IMG/VR virus record: IMGVR_UViG_3300044949_001180
Coordinates: 1-49,459 of that record
Direction: 5' to 3' (one strand)
Origin: a virus
DNA length: 49,459 bases
Numbering within the stretch: position 1 is the stretch's first letter; every line of letters begins with the position of its first letter. The notes beneath the pieces are model-generated. The model was not told where the DNA came from. It saw only the letters and a list, made by a program, of their open reading frames with translations, and made no database searches. Both the position numbers and the translations under genes were made by a program. Below, in pieces: positions 32,029 to 41,055 of this stretch.

Positions 32029-34697
32029 GCTGGGCCGACGTCATCGCGCGCGGCTCTGGGCCGATTGCGTATCGCCTCGTCATCGCGGGCCATCCGCTCG
32101 AGTTCGTCAGCGCGTCGTCGCTCATCGGCGCAGGCACAGACGACCGCGAGCGCATCGGCGGCCTCGAGGCGCGCAGCATTCAGTGGTCGGAGTCGCTGGA
32201 CCCTGCGGCCGTCAAGCTGCGTGCGCAGGGCTTTACGGCGCGCATCGTCGACGACGGCTCGCATCGCACGGGCGACTCGTTCGTGCGCCAGCCGTCGCGC
32301 ATCAACTACCTCGCGTCGTCGATCACCGTCACCGACACCGTAATTCCGCTGTCGAACACAAATCACAACAACGGCGACATCTTCTACCTCGGCAACGAAT
32401 GCATCCGCATCGACAGCGGCGGCGGCACTGCTGCGCCAACGTGTGAGCGCAACTATCGCGACAGCATCTCGACGGCGCACTACGTCGACCCGACGTTGGG
32501 CCTCTCGCGCCCTGAAGTGACCTTCGAAGAGGCTGACCAGTACAACGGGCGTCCGAGCATCGAGGGCTCGCTCGCGTACCTCTACGCGTACGGCGACGGC
32601 GAGACGGGCACGGGCACGCTCGTCTGGCGCGGCATCGTCGCGGCGCAGCCAAAACTGCGCGACCTGACGGTGTGGGAAGTGGAGCTCGACAGCGTCGCGA
32701 GCGTGCTCGAGCAATCCATCGCCGCAGACCTTGCAGACCCGTCGACGCTGCGCGGTATCTACTACACCGCGAACACTGCGCCGCAATTCACCATCTCGAT
32801 TCTTGCGGGTGCAAACTACAACGACGCCGAAGCGCACAACGCGACAGTCGGCGGCGCGGACCTCGCAGGGCACTACGAGACGCAGGAGGACTTCTGCGCC
32901 GCGCTCGATGCGCTGATCCGCACGGCATCGAGCACGTGGGGCACGCACGCGTTGAATCGCACAAGCGGCGAGAAGCCGACTCTGACCGCGACTCCAACGG
33001 TCACCGGCGCGTGGCGCTTCGTCTACTCGACGCCAAACAGTTCGCACCGCTGGTGCAATGTCGCGACGCTGAACCAGTCGACCGCGTACATCGATCCGAT
33101 CTACTCGTCGCCCGGGATGCCCTTGCAGCGCGTCGATGGCTTACGTGTGTTTGGCGTCGCTTCAAGCAGCAGCTACTACCCCTACAGCTTCGACCGCGTC
33201 GACGCTGCGGGCACGGTGCCGCGTGGCGTGATCGGCCTCGTCGAGGACACGCCTGCTCCGATGGCGTATATCGGCGGCTCGCTCGCGTTGGCGACTGGCG
33301 ACACGGTCATCCTCGAGTGGCCCGCGTTTGACGGCCTCGACGCGCTCACGAAGAGCTACGACGTCATCACGCCCGACAGCGTCACGCGCTCGGCCGAGCT
33401 TGAGGTACCCGACCCGTCTCGCTTCCGGCGTGGTCCTCGTCGCCGTCGCGATTATCGCGTGTACACGGCGACGTCGGTGCCATCGCTGACCACGTCGCGC
33501 ACGTATGCGACCGAAGGCACCGTCGCAGATTTCCTGACGGCGCTCGTGACTGACTCGCCGACACAGTCCGCGCTTGGCCGAATGCCGCTTGTGACCGGCG
33601 ACCACGTCGACATGACCAGCGTCACCACCGACGTCGATGCTATTTCGCTTGGCCGCGACTGGCTGACGGCGCGCACGTACCTCGGCACCAGCGACGTCTC
33701 GCTCGCTAAGATGCTTGAGGAAGAGTGCAAACTGTACGGCCTCGTGCCGTACATCACGACTGACGGCCGCATCAGCTACCGACCGTTCCGCGTTGGCGCT
33801 GCGACTGAGGCGACGAACTACACCGTTGACGAGACGAAGAACCTCAGCGGCGCGCAGATGCCTGGCTTTGAGCCGTCGGCGTTCGGCTTGCTCAACACCA
33901 TCCAGCTCAAAACCGGCTTTGACGCGAAGACGAGCAAACACGTTGGGCGCACCTTCGTCGTGCGAGACGCAGCAGCTCTCAGCCGCAATCCGCTTCCGCG
34001 TCAAATGAAGGTCGAGCCACGGTCGTCGTGGGGCGATGACTCTGGCATCCCGTACAGCGAAGTCCTCGCGATGGCTCAGTGCTGGCTTGGTGTGCTCGGC
34101 GCTGCGTACCAAACGATCACCCTCGCGTGCCGCCTCGACGCCATCGACGCGGTCATCGGCTCGCAGGTAGCCGTCTCGGTCGCGCAGCTGCCGAATACGA
34201 CGTCAGGCGGGCGCGGGATAACCCTCGCGTCGGGCGTCGTTATCGGACGCCGCGTGCGCCCGCTAGACGCCATCGTTGAGTTGACCGTACTGACGACTCA
34301 GGTACGCGTCGCGGGCTATGCGCCGTCGTCGCTGATTGCATCGACCACGCTTGTCACGGGCACGACCTACGACATCGTCCTCGATGCGACGCAGCCTGCC
34401 GGGTACGCAGCGACTGACGTCTGGCAAATCGACGACGAGATCGAAGTCCGGCAGTACGACAACGCGCTTCCAACGAATCGCACGGGCACTGTCACAGCCG
34501 TGACGCCCAGCACGCGCACCGTGCGTGCAGTGCTCAATGCCGCGCCTGCCTCGGGCACGCTGACGCTTGAATACCGCGCGGCGACGCTTGTCGTCGCGCA
34601 GCAGGAAAAGTACGCGTTCATCGCTGTCGACGATGCAGGCGGCAACGTGATCGAGTTCAATTCGGGAAATCAACCGCCGCGTCAATTCGCGAGCTGA
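32025..34697 (+). CDS. Large tail tip / hub protein
   Basis: An 890-aa protein, the largest in the window. It has an N-terminal region with GHPLEFVSASSLIGAG, repeated beta-rich segments, LRDLTVWEVELDSVASVLEQ, and a C-terminal part with LAMAQCWLGVLGAAYQTITL and IGSQVAVSVAQLPN. Size, position and beta content suggest a hub or central tail protein that holds fibres. Specific family not recognised. Start overlaps the upstream stop (ATGA). Confidence 0.65.
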   Translation: MSWADVIARGSGPIAYRLVIAGHPLEFVSASSLIGAGTDDRERIGGLEARSIQWSESLDPAAVKLRAQGFTARIVDDGSHRTGDSFVRQPSRINYLASSITVTDTVIPLSNTNHNNGDIFYLGNECIRIDSGGGTAAPTCERNYRDSISTAHYVDPTLGLSRPEVTFEEADQYNGRPSIEGSLAYLYAYGDGETGTGTLVWRGIVAAQPKLRDLTVWEVELDSVASVLEQSIAADLADPSTLRGIYYTANTAPQFTISILAGANYNDAEAHNATVGGADLAGHYETQEDFCAALDALIRTASSTWGTHALNRTSGEKPTLTATPTVTGAWRFVYSTPNSSHRWCNVATLNQSTAYIDPIYSSPGMPLQRVDGLRVFGVASSSSYYPYSFDRVDAAGTVPRGVIGLVEDTPAPMAYIGGSLALATGDTVILEWPAFDGLDALTKSYDVITPDSVTRSAELEVPDPSRFRRGPRRRRDYRVYTATSVPSLTTSRTYATEGTVADFLTALVTDSPTQSALGRMPLVTGDHVDMTSVTTDVDAISLGRDWLTARTYLGTSDVSLAKMLEEECKLYGLVPYITTDGRISYRPFRVGAATEATNYTVDETKNLSGAQMPGFEPSAFGLLNTIQLKTGFDAKTSKHVGRTFVVRDAAALSRNPLPRQMKVEPRSSWGDDSGIPYSEVLAMAQCWLGVLGAAYQTITLACRLDAIDAVIGSQVAVSVAQLPNTTSGGRGITLASGVVIGRRVRPLDAIVELTVLTTQVRVAGYAPSSLIASTTLVTGTTYDIVLDATQPAGYAATDVWQIDDEIEVRQYDNALPTNRTGTVTAVTPSTRTVRAVLNAAPASGTLTLEYRAATLVVAQQEKYAFIAVDDAGGNVIEFNSGNQPPRQFAS

Positions 34698-34703
34698 GGG
34701 CGC

Positions 34704-35309
34704 ATGAGCACCAGCGACAAAGGCGGCCTGATTGTCGGCAATCTGATCGTTGCCAGTCTGTACGGCAACCAACCTGTGCGGACCAGCCAGTGGCAGACCT
34801 TCGCCAACAACTGGAACCACGATGCCGACGAGCGCTCGCGCGTGCTGACGTGCTGGTCGCCGCGCTCGACCACGACAGGCGGCTATACAAACAAGGCCGC
34901 AAACACGTGGGAGCGCCTTGTCAACTTCGGCCCGTTCCCGTTGCTGGTCGGAGCTGATGGTGCGCCGTATCCCGTGCGCGTCGCGGTTGGTGGCCGCTCG
35001 ACGGCCTCGTCAAAGCTGCGCATCGGCGTTTGTTTGCAAGGGTACGCCGAGACGCAGATGACGTTCCCGACGCCGCTCGCGATGGTTGTCGAGAGCGCCA
35101 ACTTCAACAACGGCACCAACCTCTGGCGTGCCGATGGCGTCGTCACTGTCAACCCGTTCTTTACCGATTACGCAGTGCCGAATGCCATCAACGGCGGCGA
35201 CCCGTCGAGCGTGGCTGCGGTCTTCGTGACGGTCGAGGTGTGGGGCTATGGGCCAGCATCGAGCGTGACGGCGACGCAAGCGTATGCAGCTGAACAGGTG
35301 GCGCTATGA
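34704..35309 (+). CDS. Tail-associated protein, unknown
   Basis: A 201-aa beta-rich protein (MSTSDKGGLIVGNLIVASLY), GAGGG upstream. Contains VRVAVGGRSTASSKLRIGVC and a terminal VTVEVWGYGPASSV. Likely a tail tip or fibre component by position; no motif recognised. Confidence 0.55.
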   Translation: MSTSDKGGLIVGNLIVASLYGNQPVRTSQWQTFANNWNHDADERSRVLTCWSPRSTTTGGYTNKAANTWERLVNFGPFPLLVGADGAPYPVRVAVGGRSTASSKLRIGVCLQGYAETQMTFPTPLAMVVESANFNNGTNLWRADGVVTVNPFFTDYAVPNAINGGDPSSVAAVFVTVEVWGYGPASSVTATQAYAAEQVAL

Positions 35310-36313
35310 CCGCGACAGTCCCGGCCGCGCGACCTGTCATCCAGCACTTGGACATCGTGACCGGGCAGGCCGTCCGCGCGCGCACGTGGCTTGACGCGGC
35401 TGAGCTCGCCAACTGGTGCGGCGGCAACGGCGAGGTGCTGGTGCCGGGCTATTCGCCAGAGCAGACCATCGCAGCCGGTGCGTCCGCGACATTCCGCTAT
35501 CGCGTGACTCCACCCGGCCGCGCCGTGCAACGCGTCTGGCACGTGCAGCTCGAGGGCAACGCCGCCATCACCGTCGACACAACTGAGGGCGCGCCAGCTG
35601 ATTACGTTATCGCCGATGGCGCGCTTGTGCTGTATCGCGAGAACCTGACGGCGAAGTCAGCGGCGCTGCAAGAAATCAAGCTCGACATCACGAACGCGGC
35701 ATCAAGCGCGACCGTCACTGTCAAGTCGATCGCCTGCTTCGAGGCACCGCGCATCGCGCTCGACAAGGACGCTGTCGATTACGGTGTCGAGACGACGACG
35801 ACGGCAGTGCGCGAGCCGATTCAGGAAAACAACTACACCTCGCTCGGCGGCATTGTCGGCGCGTTCAACGCGATGCAGCGCAGGCAGTATTTCAACATCG
35901 CGCGTCCTGACACGAACGCCGATTCGTGGTCTACGACGAGCGGGACATTCAGCATCGTGCTTGACGCTGTGCCGATTCTCGCGAAAAAGATTTTTCCGAC
36001 GTCGACCACCGGAAACGTGCGCTTCGCTGCATTGTGCAAAGCCAGCGACGCCACGACCGACGGCGAGATTCGCATCACGAACAACGCGACCGCGAACACC
36101 GCAACGATTACGGTCACGAATCCAGGCACAGGATGGGATTGGTACACCGTCGATTTCCCGGTGGACATTCTCTGCGAGGATCTCAGCGAGGCGACGGGCT
36201 GGCCTGACGGCGCGCTGCTCACGGCAGTCGCAAAGACGCTCGACATCGATTTCCGCGTCAGTGGTGGCGCGGGCACGTTCTACGTCGCGACCATCGCGGC
36301 CATCGAATACTGA
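35306..36313 (+). CDS. Tail or fibre protein, unknown
   Basis: A 335-aa protein with ATFRYRVTPPGRAVQRVWHV, a region ENLTAKSAALQEIKLDITNA, and a terminal beta domain. Overlaps its upstream neighbour as ATGA. Probably a minor tail or fibre-linked structural protein. Confidence 0.55.
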   Translation: MTATVPAARPVIQHLDIVTGQAVRARTWLDAAELANWCGGNGEVLVPGYSPEQTIAAGASATFRYRVTPPGRAVQRVWHVQLEGNAAITVDTTEGAPADYVIADGALVLYRENLTAKSAALQEIKLDITNAASSATVTVKSIACFEAPRIALDKDAVDYGVETTTTAVREPIQENNYTSLGGIVGAFNAMQRRQYFNIARPDTNADSWSTTSGTFSIVLDAVPILAKKIFPTSTTGNVRFAALCKASDATTDGEIRITNNATANTATITVTNPGTGWDWYTVDFPVDILCEDLSEATGWPDGALLTAVAKTLDIDFRVSGGAGTFYVATIAAIEY

Positions 36314-36339
36314 GCGCCACGCGCGCGAGGAGAGCAGAC

Positions 36340-36708
36340 ATGAGCGATACGATTCTCCGTGAGGACGCCGACATCCTGCCGCCGGAGCAGGACGCCATCA
36401 GCCAGGTGACGATGACCGCCGCGACGGCGACTGCCGCGCAGGACACCGGCATCACGGGCGCGACCAACGCGCTCGGGCCGCAGTTCGTGACGTTCCTTTC
36501 AACGGCCGAGTTCTTCATCGTGTTTTCGAAGGACGGCACGTCGACGATCACGACGCCGGTCGTCACCACGGCGACGTGCTTCGGCCCGTTCCCTGCGGGC
36601 GTGCAAGTGCCCTTCCGCGTGACGCCGACGCAGCGCTACTTCCGCGCCATCAGCACGCCGGGCGGCACGCTCAAGTGGTATCGCAGCAACGGCCCCGGAG
36701 TCCTCTGA
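36340..36708 (+). CDS. Small beta-rich tail protein
   Basis: A 122-aa protein (MSDTILREDADILPPEQDAI), SD GGAG upstream. Beta-rich second half (CFGPFPAGVQVPFRVTPTQR). Position before a fibre gene suggests a connector or fibre base. Function unknown. Confidence 0.55.
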   Translation: MSDTILREDADILPPEQDAISQVTMTAATATAAQDTGITGATNALGPQFVTFLSTAEFFIVFSKDGTSTITTPVVTTATCFGPFPAGVQVPFRVTPTQRYFRAISTPGGTLKWYRSNGPGVL

Positions 36709-36711
36709 GCC

Positions 36712-37845
36712 ATGGCGCGTCGTCTCGCTGGCGCGCGCGGTGGTCGTCGCGGCGCGGTATTCCAGCAACAGCCGCTCGTGCGATGGGCTGACGGCACGTT
36801 TACGCGCACCAGCGAGGCGAGCTTCTACACGCAGCCTCCGGGCGGCGCTGGCTCGACGTTCATCGCGTGGGCCTCGAGCAACGTGCTTCGGTACGACGCG
36901 ATCGACGGCTCGCCGCTCGCGCTCTTCGAAGGTGCGCAGACGAACCTCTGCGAATATTCTGAAGACCTCAATCAAGCGAGTTGGACGAAGACTGGCGCGA
37001 GCATCAGCGGCACGACGGCGACTGCGCCTGATGGCGCGGCTGACTGCTGCACCGTCGCGTTCACTGCTAGTGCGGCAGACATGGTCATGCGCACGGTGTC
37101 CGGCACGGCCGATGCCACGACGTACGTGACGACCGTGTTTGCGCGGCGCACGAGTGGCACTGGCAACGTCCGGCTGCGCATCGTTGGCCGCGATGGCGTA
37201 GCGGCGACGTCAGCCAATCTTCCGATCTCGACTACATGGTCTCGCATCGAGTACGTCGTCAGCTGGGGCACGGGCGCGACGACGCCAGAAGTCGGCGTCA
37301 TCAACGCGTCTGGTGGTGGCGCGCAAAGCGTCGAGGTCTGGGGCTTCGACGTCAAGAGCGCTGCGACTGTTGGCAGTTTCGCGTCGAGTTACATTCGCAC
37401 AACTGTTGGCAGCGCGACGCGCAACGCTGACGTGCTCACGTATGCGTCGCTGCCGCAAGTCATGGCGACAGGTCGATGGCGCGCGGAGATTCGTCCGCAG
37501 CGCGCTAGCACTGAGACGGTCAACCCATCAGGTCAAGTGTCGATGTTTCACCTGGCAAGCGCTGCGGAAAACTTCGTCGGCCTCACGACGACGGCGGCCT
37601 CAGCGTTCAGTGCAGGCGTGTCCCAGTTTACCAAGGGCTCGCTGGTCTATTCGCGACATCAATCGATTGTGGTTACGCCTGATTGCAGCGCATTCACAAT
37701 GACTGTGGCGGGTGCGACGAGCGGCAACGGAACCGGCGCTGTCGGCACCAATCCGGGTTACGGCACCACGTACCTGCGCATCGGGTCGTCGTTCTCTGGC
37801 GCACGTCAAGCGTTCGCACGCATCGGGGAGCCATATGCCGCTTGA
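36712..37845 (+). CDS. Head spike / tail fibre-like protein
   Basis: A 377-aa protein with ALFEGAQTNLCEYSEDLNQA and SWTKTGASISGTTATAPDGA, then repeated beta-sandwich signatures up to SSYIRTTVGSATRNADVLTY. This is the pattern of phage head spike and fibre proteins that carry carbohydrate-binding sandwich domains, implying adhesion to host or environmental glycans. Confidence 0.75.
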   Translation: MARRLAGARGGRRGAVFQQQPLVRWADGTFTRTSEASFYTQPPGGAGSTFIAWASSNVLRYDAIDGSPLALFEGAQTNLCEYSEDLNQASWTKTGASISGTTATAPDGAADCCTVAFTASAADMVMRTVSGTADATTYVTTVFARRTSGTGNVRLRIVGRDGVAATSANLPISTTWSRIEYVVSWGTGATTPEVGVINASGGGAQSVEVWGFDVKSAATVGSFASSYIRTTVGSATRNADVLTYASLPQVMATGRWRAEIRPQRASTETVNPSGQVSMFHLASAAENFVGLTTTAASAFSAGVSQFTKGSLVYSRHQSIVVTPDCSAFTMTVAGATSGNGTGAVGTNPGYGTTYLRIGSSFSGARQAFARIGEPYAA

Positions 37846-38224
37846 GGTCGCCATCTTCACGTGCTCGCCGTCGACGCTGCTCGACGTCGTCGTGCCGGTC
37901 GCGCCGTGGCCCGACACGATGGCTGAGGATGCTGCGTGGTGGACGACGTGGCCGTTGGGTCGTGTCGCCGCGCGCGATGCTTTCGCGAACGGCCGCGCTG
38001 TCACGTCGACCATGCCGAGCGGCGAGGTCGGCTTCTTCGTGCAGTGCGACGCCGCGACGATGCCTGCGATGTTTGTGATTGCGACGACGTTGTGGCCGAG
38101 CATCGCGGCGCTCGGCGCTGACAACAGCGCAGCGGCGCAGGCCGTCAAGGCTGCGTGGCTGGGCGAGGAGTTGACCATCGACGGGCGCATCGCGGGCTAC
38201 CTCGACGTGCCGACGCTGGTGTGA
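37835..38224 (+). CDS. Tail-associated protein, unknown
   Basis: A 129-aa protein (MPLEVAIFTCSPSTLLDVVV) starting at 37835, with GGGGAG upstream and an 11-nt overlap with the fibre gene. Trp-rich core (PWPDTMAEDAAWWTTWPLGR). The overlap suggests coupled expression with the fibre. No family recognised. Confidence 0.6.
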   Translation: MPLEVAIFTCSPSTLLDVVVPVAPWPDTMAEDAAWWTTWPLGRVAARDAFANGRAVTSTMPSGEVGFFVQCDAATMPAMFVIATTLWPSIAALGADNSAAAQAVKAAWLGEELTIDGRIAGYLDVPTLV

Positions 38225-38246
38225 CGCATGGCTTGGAGGCGCGGCG

Positions 38247-38597
38247 ATGAATGTTTGGCAACTCATCGCTGCGCTTGCCGCGACACCGTCCGCTGCGTTT
38301 GTTGTTCGCGCGATATTCCGGCGTCTCGACGGTAGCGCTCGAGCTGCTGCTCGCGAGGTCGACTATCTGCGCGGCGAGCTCGTGCGCGAGCGCCAGCAGT
38401 GCGCCGACGAGAAGAGCGAGCTAGAAGCACGCATCGCGTTTCAAGTCGAAGTGCACGAGTCACTTCGAAAACAGGTCAACTCGCTCGAGCGCCGCAACAT
38501 CGAACTAAAATCAGACCTTGAGGCTACCGAGCGCGAGCTAGCAGATATGCGCGCCGTGGTGCGCTGGGCGACTAGGCAATCGGAGACACCGCAATGA
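38247..38597 (+). CDS. Possible inner-membrane spanin-like coiled-coil protein
   Basis: A 116-aa protein with a weakly hydrophobic N-terminus (WQLIAALAATPSAAFVVRAI) and a long coiled coil to the end. It sits just before the holin-like gene. The layout is like an inner-membrane spanin, but the membrane segment is poor, so low certainty. Confidence 0.45.
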   Translation: MNVWQLIAALAATPSAAFVVRAIFRRLDGSARAAAREVDYLRGELVRERQQCADEKSELEARIAFQVEVHESLRKQVNSLERRNIELKSDLEATERELADMRAVVRWATRQSETPQ

Positions 38598-38839
38598 CGA
38601 AGAAGAAGAGCAAGCCCGCACCGCGCCCGCGAGTGCGCGTTACGTTCGCGATGGTGGTGGGCTGGCTGACGAGCGTGTCGATGGTGCTGGCGGCAGTGCT
38701 GCCGGTGCTGCCCGAAGCGACGCCGTCGTGGCTGCGCGAGGTGCTCGCCGTGCTCGCGGTCGCCATCGCAGCGACGCTGCAATCGTGGCGCGCGCCGTCG
38801 ACGTCGTCGGCTTCTGACGCAAGCGGGGGCGAGACATGA
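38594..38839 (+). CDS. Holin-like small membrane protein
   Basis: An 81-aa protein with a basic N-terminus (MTKKKSKPAPRPRVR), then two hydrophobic helices (VVGWLTSVSMVLAAVLPVL and VLAVLAVAIAATLQSW) and a polar tail. This is the topology of a class II-like holin, which opens the inner membrane for the lysin. ATGA overlaps join it to both neighbours. Confidence 0.65.
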   Translation: MTKKKSKPAPRPRVRVTFAMVVGWLTSVSMVLAAVLPVLPEATPSWLREVLAVLAVAIAATLQSWRAPSTSSASDASGGET

Positions 38840-39360
38840 TCGCGCTCTTCGCATCGCGGGAGTTCCAGCGTCGTGGCGTCATCGCGCTCGGCGTGGCGTG
38901 GCTCGTCGGCATGGCGGGCCTGCTGCTCGCCGCGTGCCTGACCGGCTGCGGGCCCAGCGCGCTGGCCGTCCATGCGGGCGCTGCCGATGTCGCGGGCGTC
39001 GCGATCAACGCGACCGGCGACGAGCTCGTGGCCGCGCGCGGTCGTGCTCTGCGGGAGGCCGTCGACGAGGCCCCGACGCGCGAGGTCGCGGAAAGCGCCG
39101 TCGAGGTTGTCGTCTCCCGCTTCCTGCCCGCGCTCGAAGCGTACGACGCGCTGCGCCTGACGCATGACGCGTACGTCGACGCGCTCGTGCTCGCCGCTGC
39201 GGGTGCGCCTGCTGACCTCGGCCGGTGGGCGCAGCTCGCGGCGCGGCTTGTCCAGGCATGGGGCGCGTGGGCGTCTGCGGGGGCTGCGCTAGGCGTCGAC
39301 GTCGCTGGCCCGCCTGCTGCGCTGGTAGGCGTCGCTGCGGCGGCTGGGAGGGGCCTGTGA
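38836..39360 (+). CDS. Lipoprotein-like lysis-region protein
   Basis: A 174-aa protein with N-terminal hydrophobic signal (VIALGVAWLVGMAGLLLAA) and lipobox LAAC at Cys34, with LTGC at Cys38 as an alternative. The mature part is Ala-rich helix. Next to a holin-like gene and a putative inner spanin, an outer-membrane spanin or lysis regulator is possible, but it is long for an o-spanin. Confidence 0.6.
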   Translation: MIALFASREFQRRGVIALGVAWLVGMAGLLLAACLTGCGPSALAVHAGAADVAGVAINATGDELVAARGRALREAVDEAPTREVAESAVEVVVSRFLPALEAYDALRLTHDAYVDALVLAAAGAPADLGRWAQLAARLVQAWGAWASAGAALGVDVAGPPAALVGVAAAAGRGL

Positions 39361-39614
39361 GCCTCGCGGACGGGCTAGACGCTGCGGCGGTGGCTGCGGA
39401 CGCGACGGCGGCTGCTGCGCCCGCTGGCGTGGCGCGCTCGGTGGCGCTCATCGTCGCGGCTGCGCTGCGCATGGCGGCACGGCTGGCGCGCGCTGGACAG
39501 AGCCCAGCGGCCATCGTTGAGGCTATCGAGCGTGTCGGCGCGCTGGACGAGCGCATCGCGCAACAGGACGCTGACATTGCGGCGCGCATCGCAGGCCGGT
39601 GGCCCCGTGAGTGA
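39357..39614 (+). CDS. Small Ala-rich protein
   Basis: An 85-aa protein from GTG (VSLADGLDAAAVAADATAAA), overlapping the upstream stop (GTGA). Helical, Ala-rich and ending in ARIAGRWPRE. Part of a string of tiny overlapping genes in the lysis region. Function unknown. Confidence 0.5.
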   Translation: MSLADGLDAAAVAADATAAAAPAGVARSVALIVAAALRMAARLARAGQSPAAIVEAIERVGALDERIAQQDADIAARIAGRWPRE

Positions 39615-39753
39615 GTCGCCACGCGACGAGTTAGTACGCGCCGCGCTGGCGCTCGTGAGGGCGCGGCAGGTCGACGGCCTACCGCGCGCACGGGTGCAGG
39701 AACTCGAGCGCGCCCTCGAGGCTGCTGCGCGCCGCTATTGGGCTGCGCTGTGA
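39607..39753 (+). CDS. 48-aa helical protein
   Basis: From GTG 39607 (VSESPRDELVRAALALVRAR), overlapping the upstream stop by 8 nt and the next gene by 4 nt. Nearly all helix. Probably a lysis-region accessory; low certainty because of size. Confidence 0.4.
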   Translation: MSESPRDELVRAALALVRARQVDGLPRARVQELERALEAAARRYWAAL

Positions 39754-39881
39754 GGCGGCTCGTCGCGGCGCTGGTAGCCGACGCGCTGCTAGCGCTTTGG
39801 CAGGCGCTCATCTGGCTTCGCTGCGAGCGTGCGGCGCTTGCCGTTGGGATGATTGCGTGGCGATGGTTGGGACGGCTATAG
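39750..39881 (+). CDS. 43-aa hydrophobic small membrane protein
   Basis: From GTG 39750 (VRRLVAALVADALLALWQAL), mostly hydrophobic with a central Arg-Cys-Glu break and a second hydrophobic half. The start overlaps the upstream stop (GTGA) and AGGAG for the amidase follows its end. A pair of short membrane helices next to the amidase suggests a second holin or antiholin. Confidence 0.45.
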   Translation: MRRLVAALVADALLALWQALIWLRCERAALAVGMIAWRWLGRL

Positions 39882-39891
39882 GAGCGATGCG

Positions 39892-40494
39892 ATGACGTGC
39901 GAGCAGCCGGTGGTGGATGGTCGGACCCTCTCGCCTGCGTGCTGGTGGCAGCCGCCGCAGGAGGGCTGTCGCAAGCGCAAGTCGCCGCCGCGCGCGGTGG
40001 TCTGGCATTGGACGGCAGGCGAGCGTCCCGCTGAGGGCGTCTGCTCGACGCTGCGCTCGCGCAAGCTCTCAATCCACTACGTCATTGATTTCGACGGCCG
40101 CATCGTGGAGTGCGCGGACCCGTCGACGACGGTGGCCTACCACGCAGGCACGGCCAACGAATGGACGGTCGGCGTCGAGATTGTCTCGCGTGGCGTGCAG
40201 CCTGCGCTACCAGCTCGACCGCGCGAGCCCGTATCGGTGCGCGTGCACAACAGGCCAGTCGCCGCGCTGAACTTCTCGTTCGCGCAGTACCTGTCAATCC
40301 AGTCTCTCGCGGAGCAGCTCTCGCACGACCTCGGCATTCCGCGCGTGTGTGCGGGATACGAGCCGCAGGTCATGACGCCAGGCGCGCAGGCTGCGTTTAG
40401 CGGCCATCTTGAGCACGCGCATCTGAGTGCGGGCAAGGTCGACTCGGGCGGTCTGGTCATGCGTTTCCTGCGGGAGCGCTGGGATATCAAGTAA
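39892..40494 (+). CDS. N-acetylmuramoyl-L-alanine amidase endolysin (Amidase_2)
   Basis: A 200-aa endolysin that cuts the amide bond between MurNAc and the stem peptide. It shows the Amidase_2 pattern: VVWHWTAGE with the first zinc His, SIHYVIDFDGRIVECADPST, AYHAG and TVGVEIVSRG, and a C-terminal HLEHAHLSAGKVDSGG segment with a second zinc ligand and the Lys-Asp pair. ATG 39892 follows AGGAG. It lies at the end of the lysis cluster. Confidence 0.9.
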   Translation: MTCEQPVVDGRTLSPACWWQPPQEGCRKRKSPPRAVVWHWTAGERPAEGVCSTLRSRKLSIHYVIDFDGRIVECADPSTTVAYHAGTANEWTVGVEIVSRGVQPALPARPREPVSVRVHNRPVAALNFSFAQYLSIQSLAEQLSHDLGIPRVCAGYEPQVMTPGAQAAFSGHLEHAHLSAGKVDSGGLVMRFLRERWDIK

Positions 40495-40504
40495 GGAGCA
40501 CATC

Positions 40505-40912
40505 ATGGCTGTTCAGCTTTCCGTCGCAGTTCGCAACGCACGCCTCGACGCTATCGAGACGACCATCAGCACGAGCGCCGTCCTCAAAATCCGCACCGGC
40601 ACGCAGCCCGCAAACTGCGCCACCGCTGACAGCGGCACCGTGCTCGCAACGCTCAATCTGCCGTCCAACTGGATGAACGCAGCCAGCGGCGGCACGATGA
40701 CGAAGGCCGGGACGTGGGAAGACCTCAGCGCCGACAACACCGGCACGGCCGGTCATTTCCGCGTCTACGCCAGCGACGGCACGACGTGCGGCATCCAAGG
40801 CACCATCACCGCGACGGGCGGCGGCGGCGATATGACCTTGGACAACACGTCGATCGCGAGCGGACAGACCGTCACGATCACGACGTTCACGCTTACCGAC
40901 GCAAACTCCTGA
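40505..40912 (+). CDS. Beta-rich phage protein, unknown
   Basis: A 135-aa protein (MAVQLSVAVRNARLDAIETT, LKIRTGTQPANCATADSGTV, TLDNTSIASGQTVTITTFTL), a type I remember as a recurring phage protein in tail or fibre regions. Function unknown, probably virion. AAGGAG precedes the ATG at 40505. Confidence 0.65.
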   Translation: MAVQLSVAVRNARLDAIETTISTSAVLKIRTGTQPANCATADSGTVLATLNLPSNWMNAASGGTMTKAGTWEDLSADNTGTAGHFRVYASDGTTCGIQGTITATGGGGDMTLDNTSIASGQTVTITTFTLTDANS

Positions 40913-41052
40913 TGCGCTGTCCTGACTGCGACGGTACCGGCCAGCATCCAGCTGACGTGCAGTGCGCGCTCTGCGAGGGGCGCGGGCACGACGGCAGTGG
41001 CGTCGGATGGCCGCATCAGCACGACCCGGAGCCAGAGCCGCGCGAGGAGTAG
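40912..41052 (+). CDS. 46-aa DnaJ-type zinc-finger mini-protein
   Basis: MRCPDCDGTGQHPADVQCAL followed by CEGRGHDG: two CxxCxGxG-like halves as in DnaJ zinc fingers, then a His/Glu-rich tail. The ATG overlaps the upstream stop (TGATG). A 46-aa zinc protein among virion genes is unusual; role unknown. Confidence 0.55.
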   Translation: MRCPDCDGTGQHPADVQCALCEGRGHDGSGVGWPHQHDPEPEPREE

Positions 41053-41055
41053 CCA

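Noticed and set aside
36712-37845. Depolymerase enzyme
   Set aside because: Only sandwich/spike-like binding signatures are visible, no pectate-lyase or hydrolase motif.
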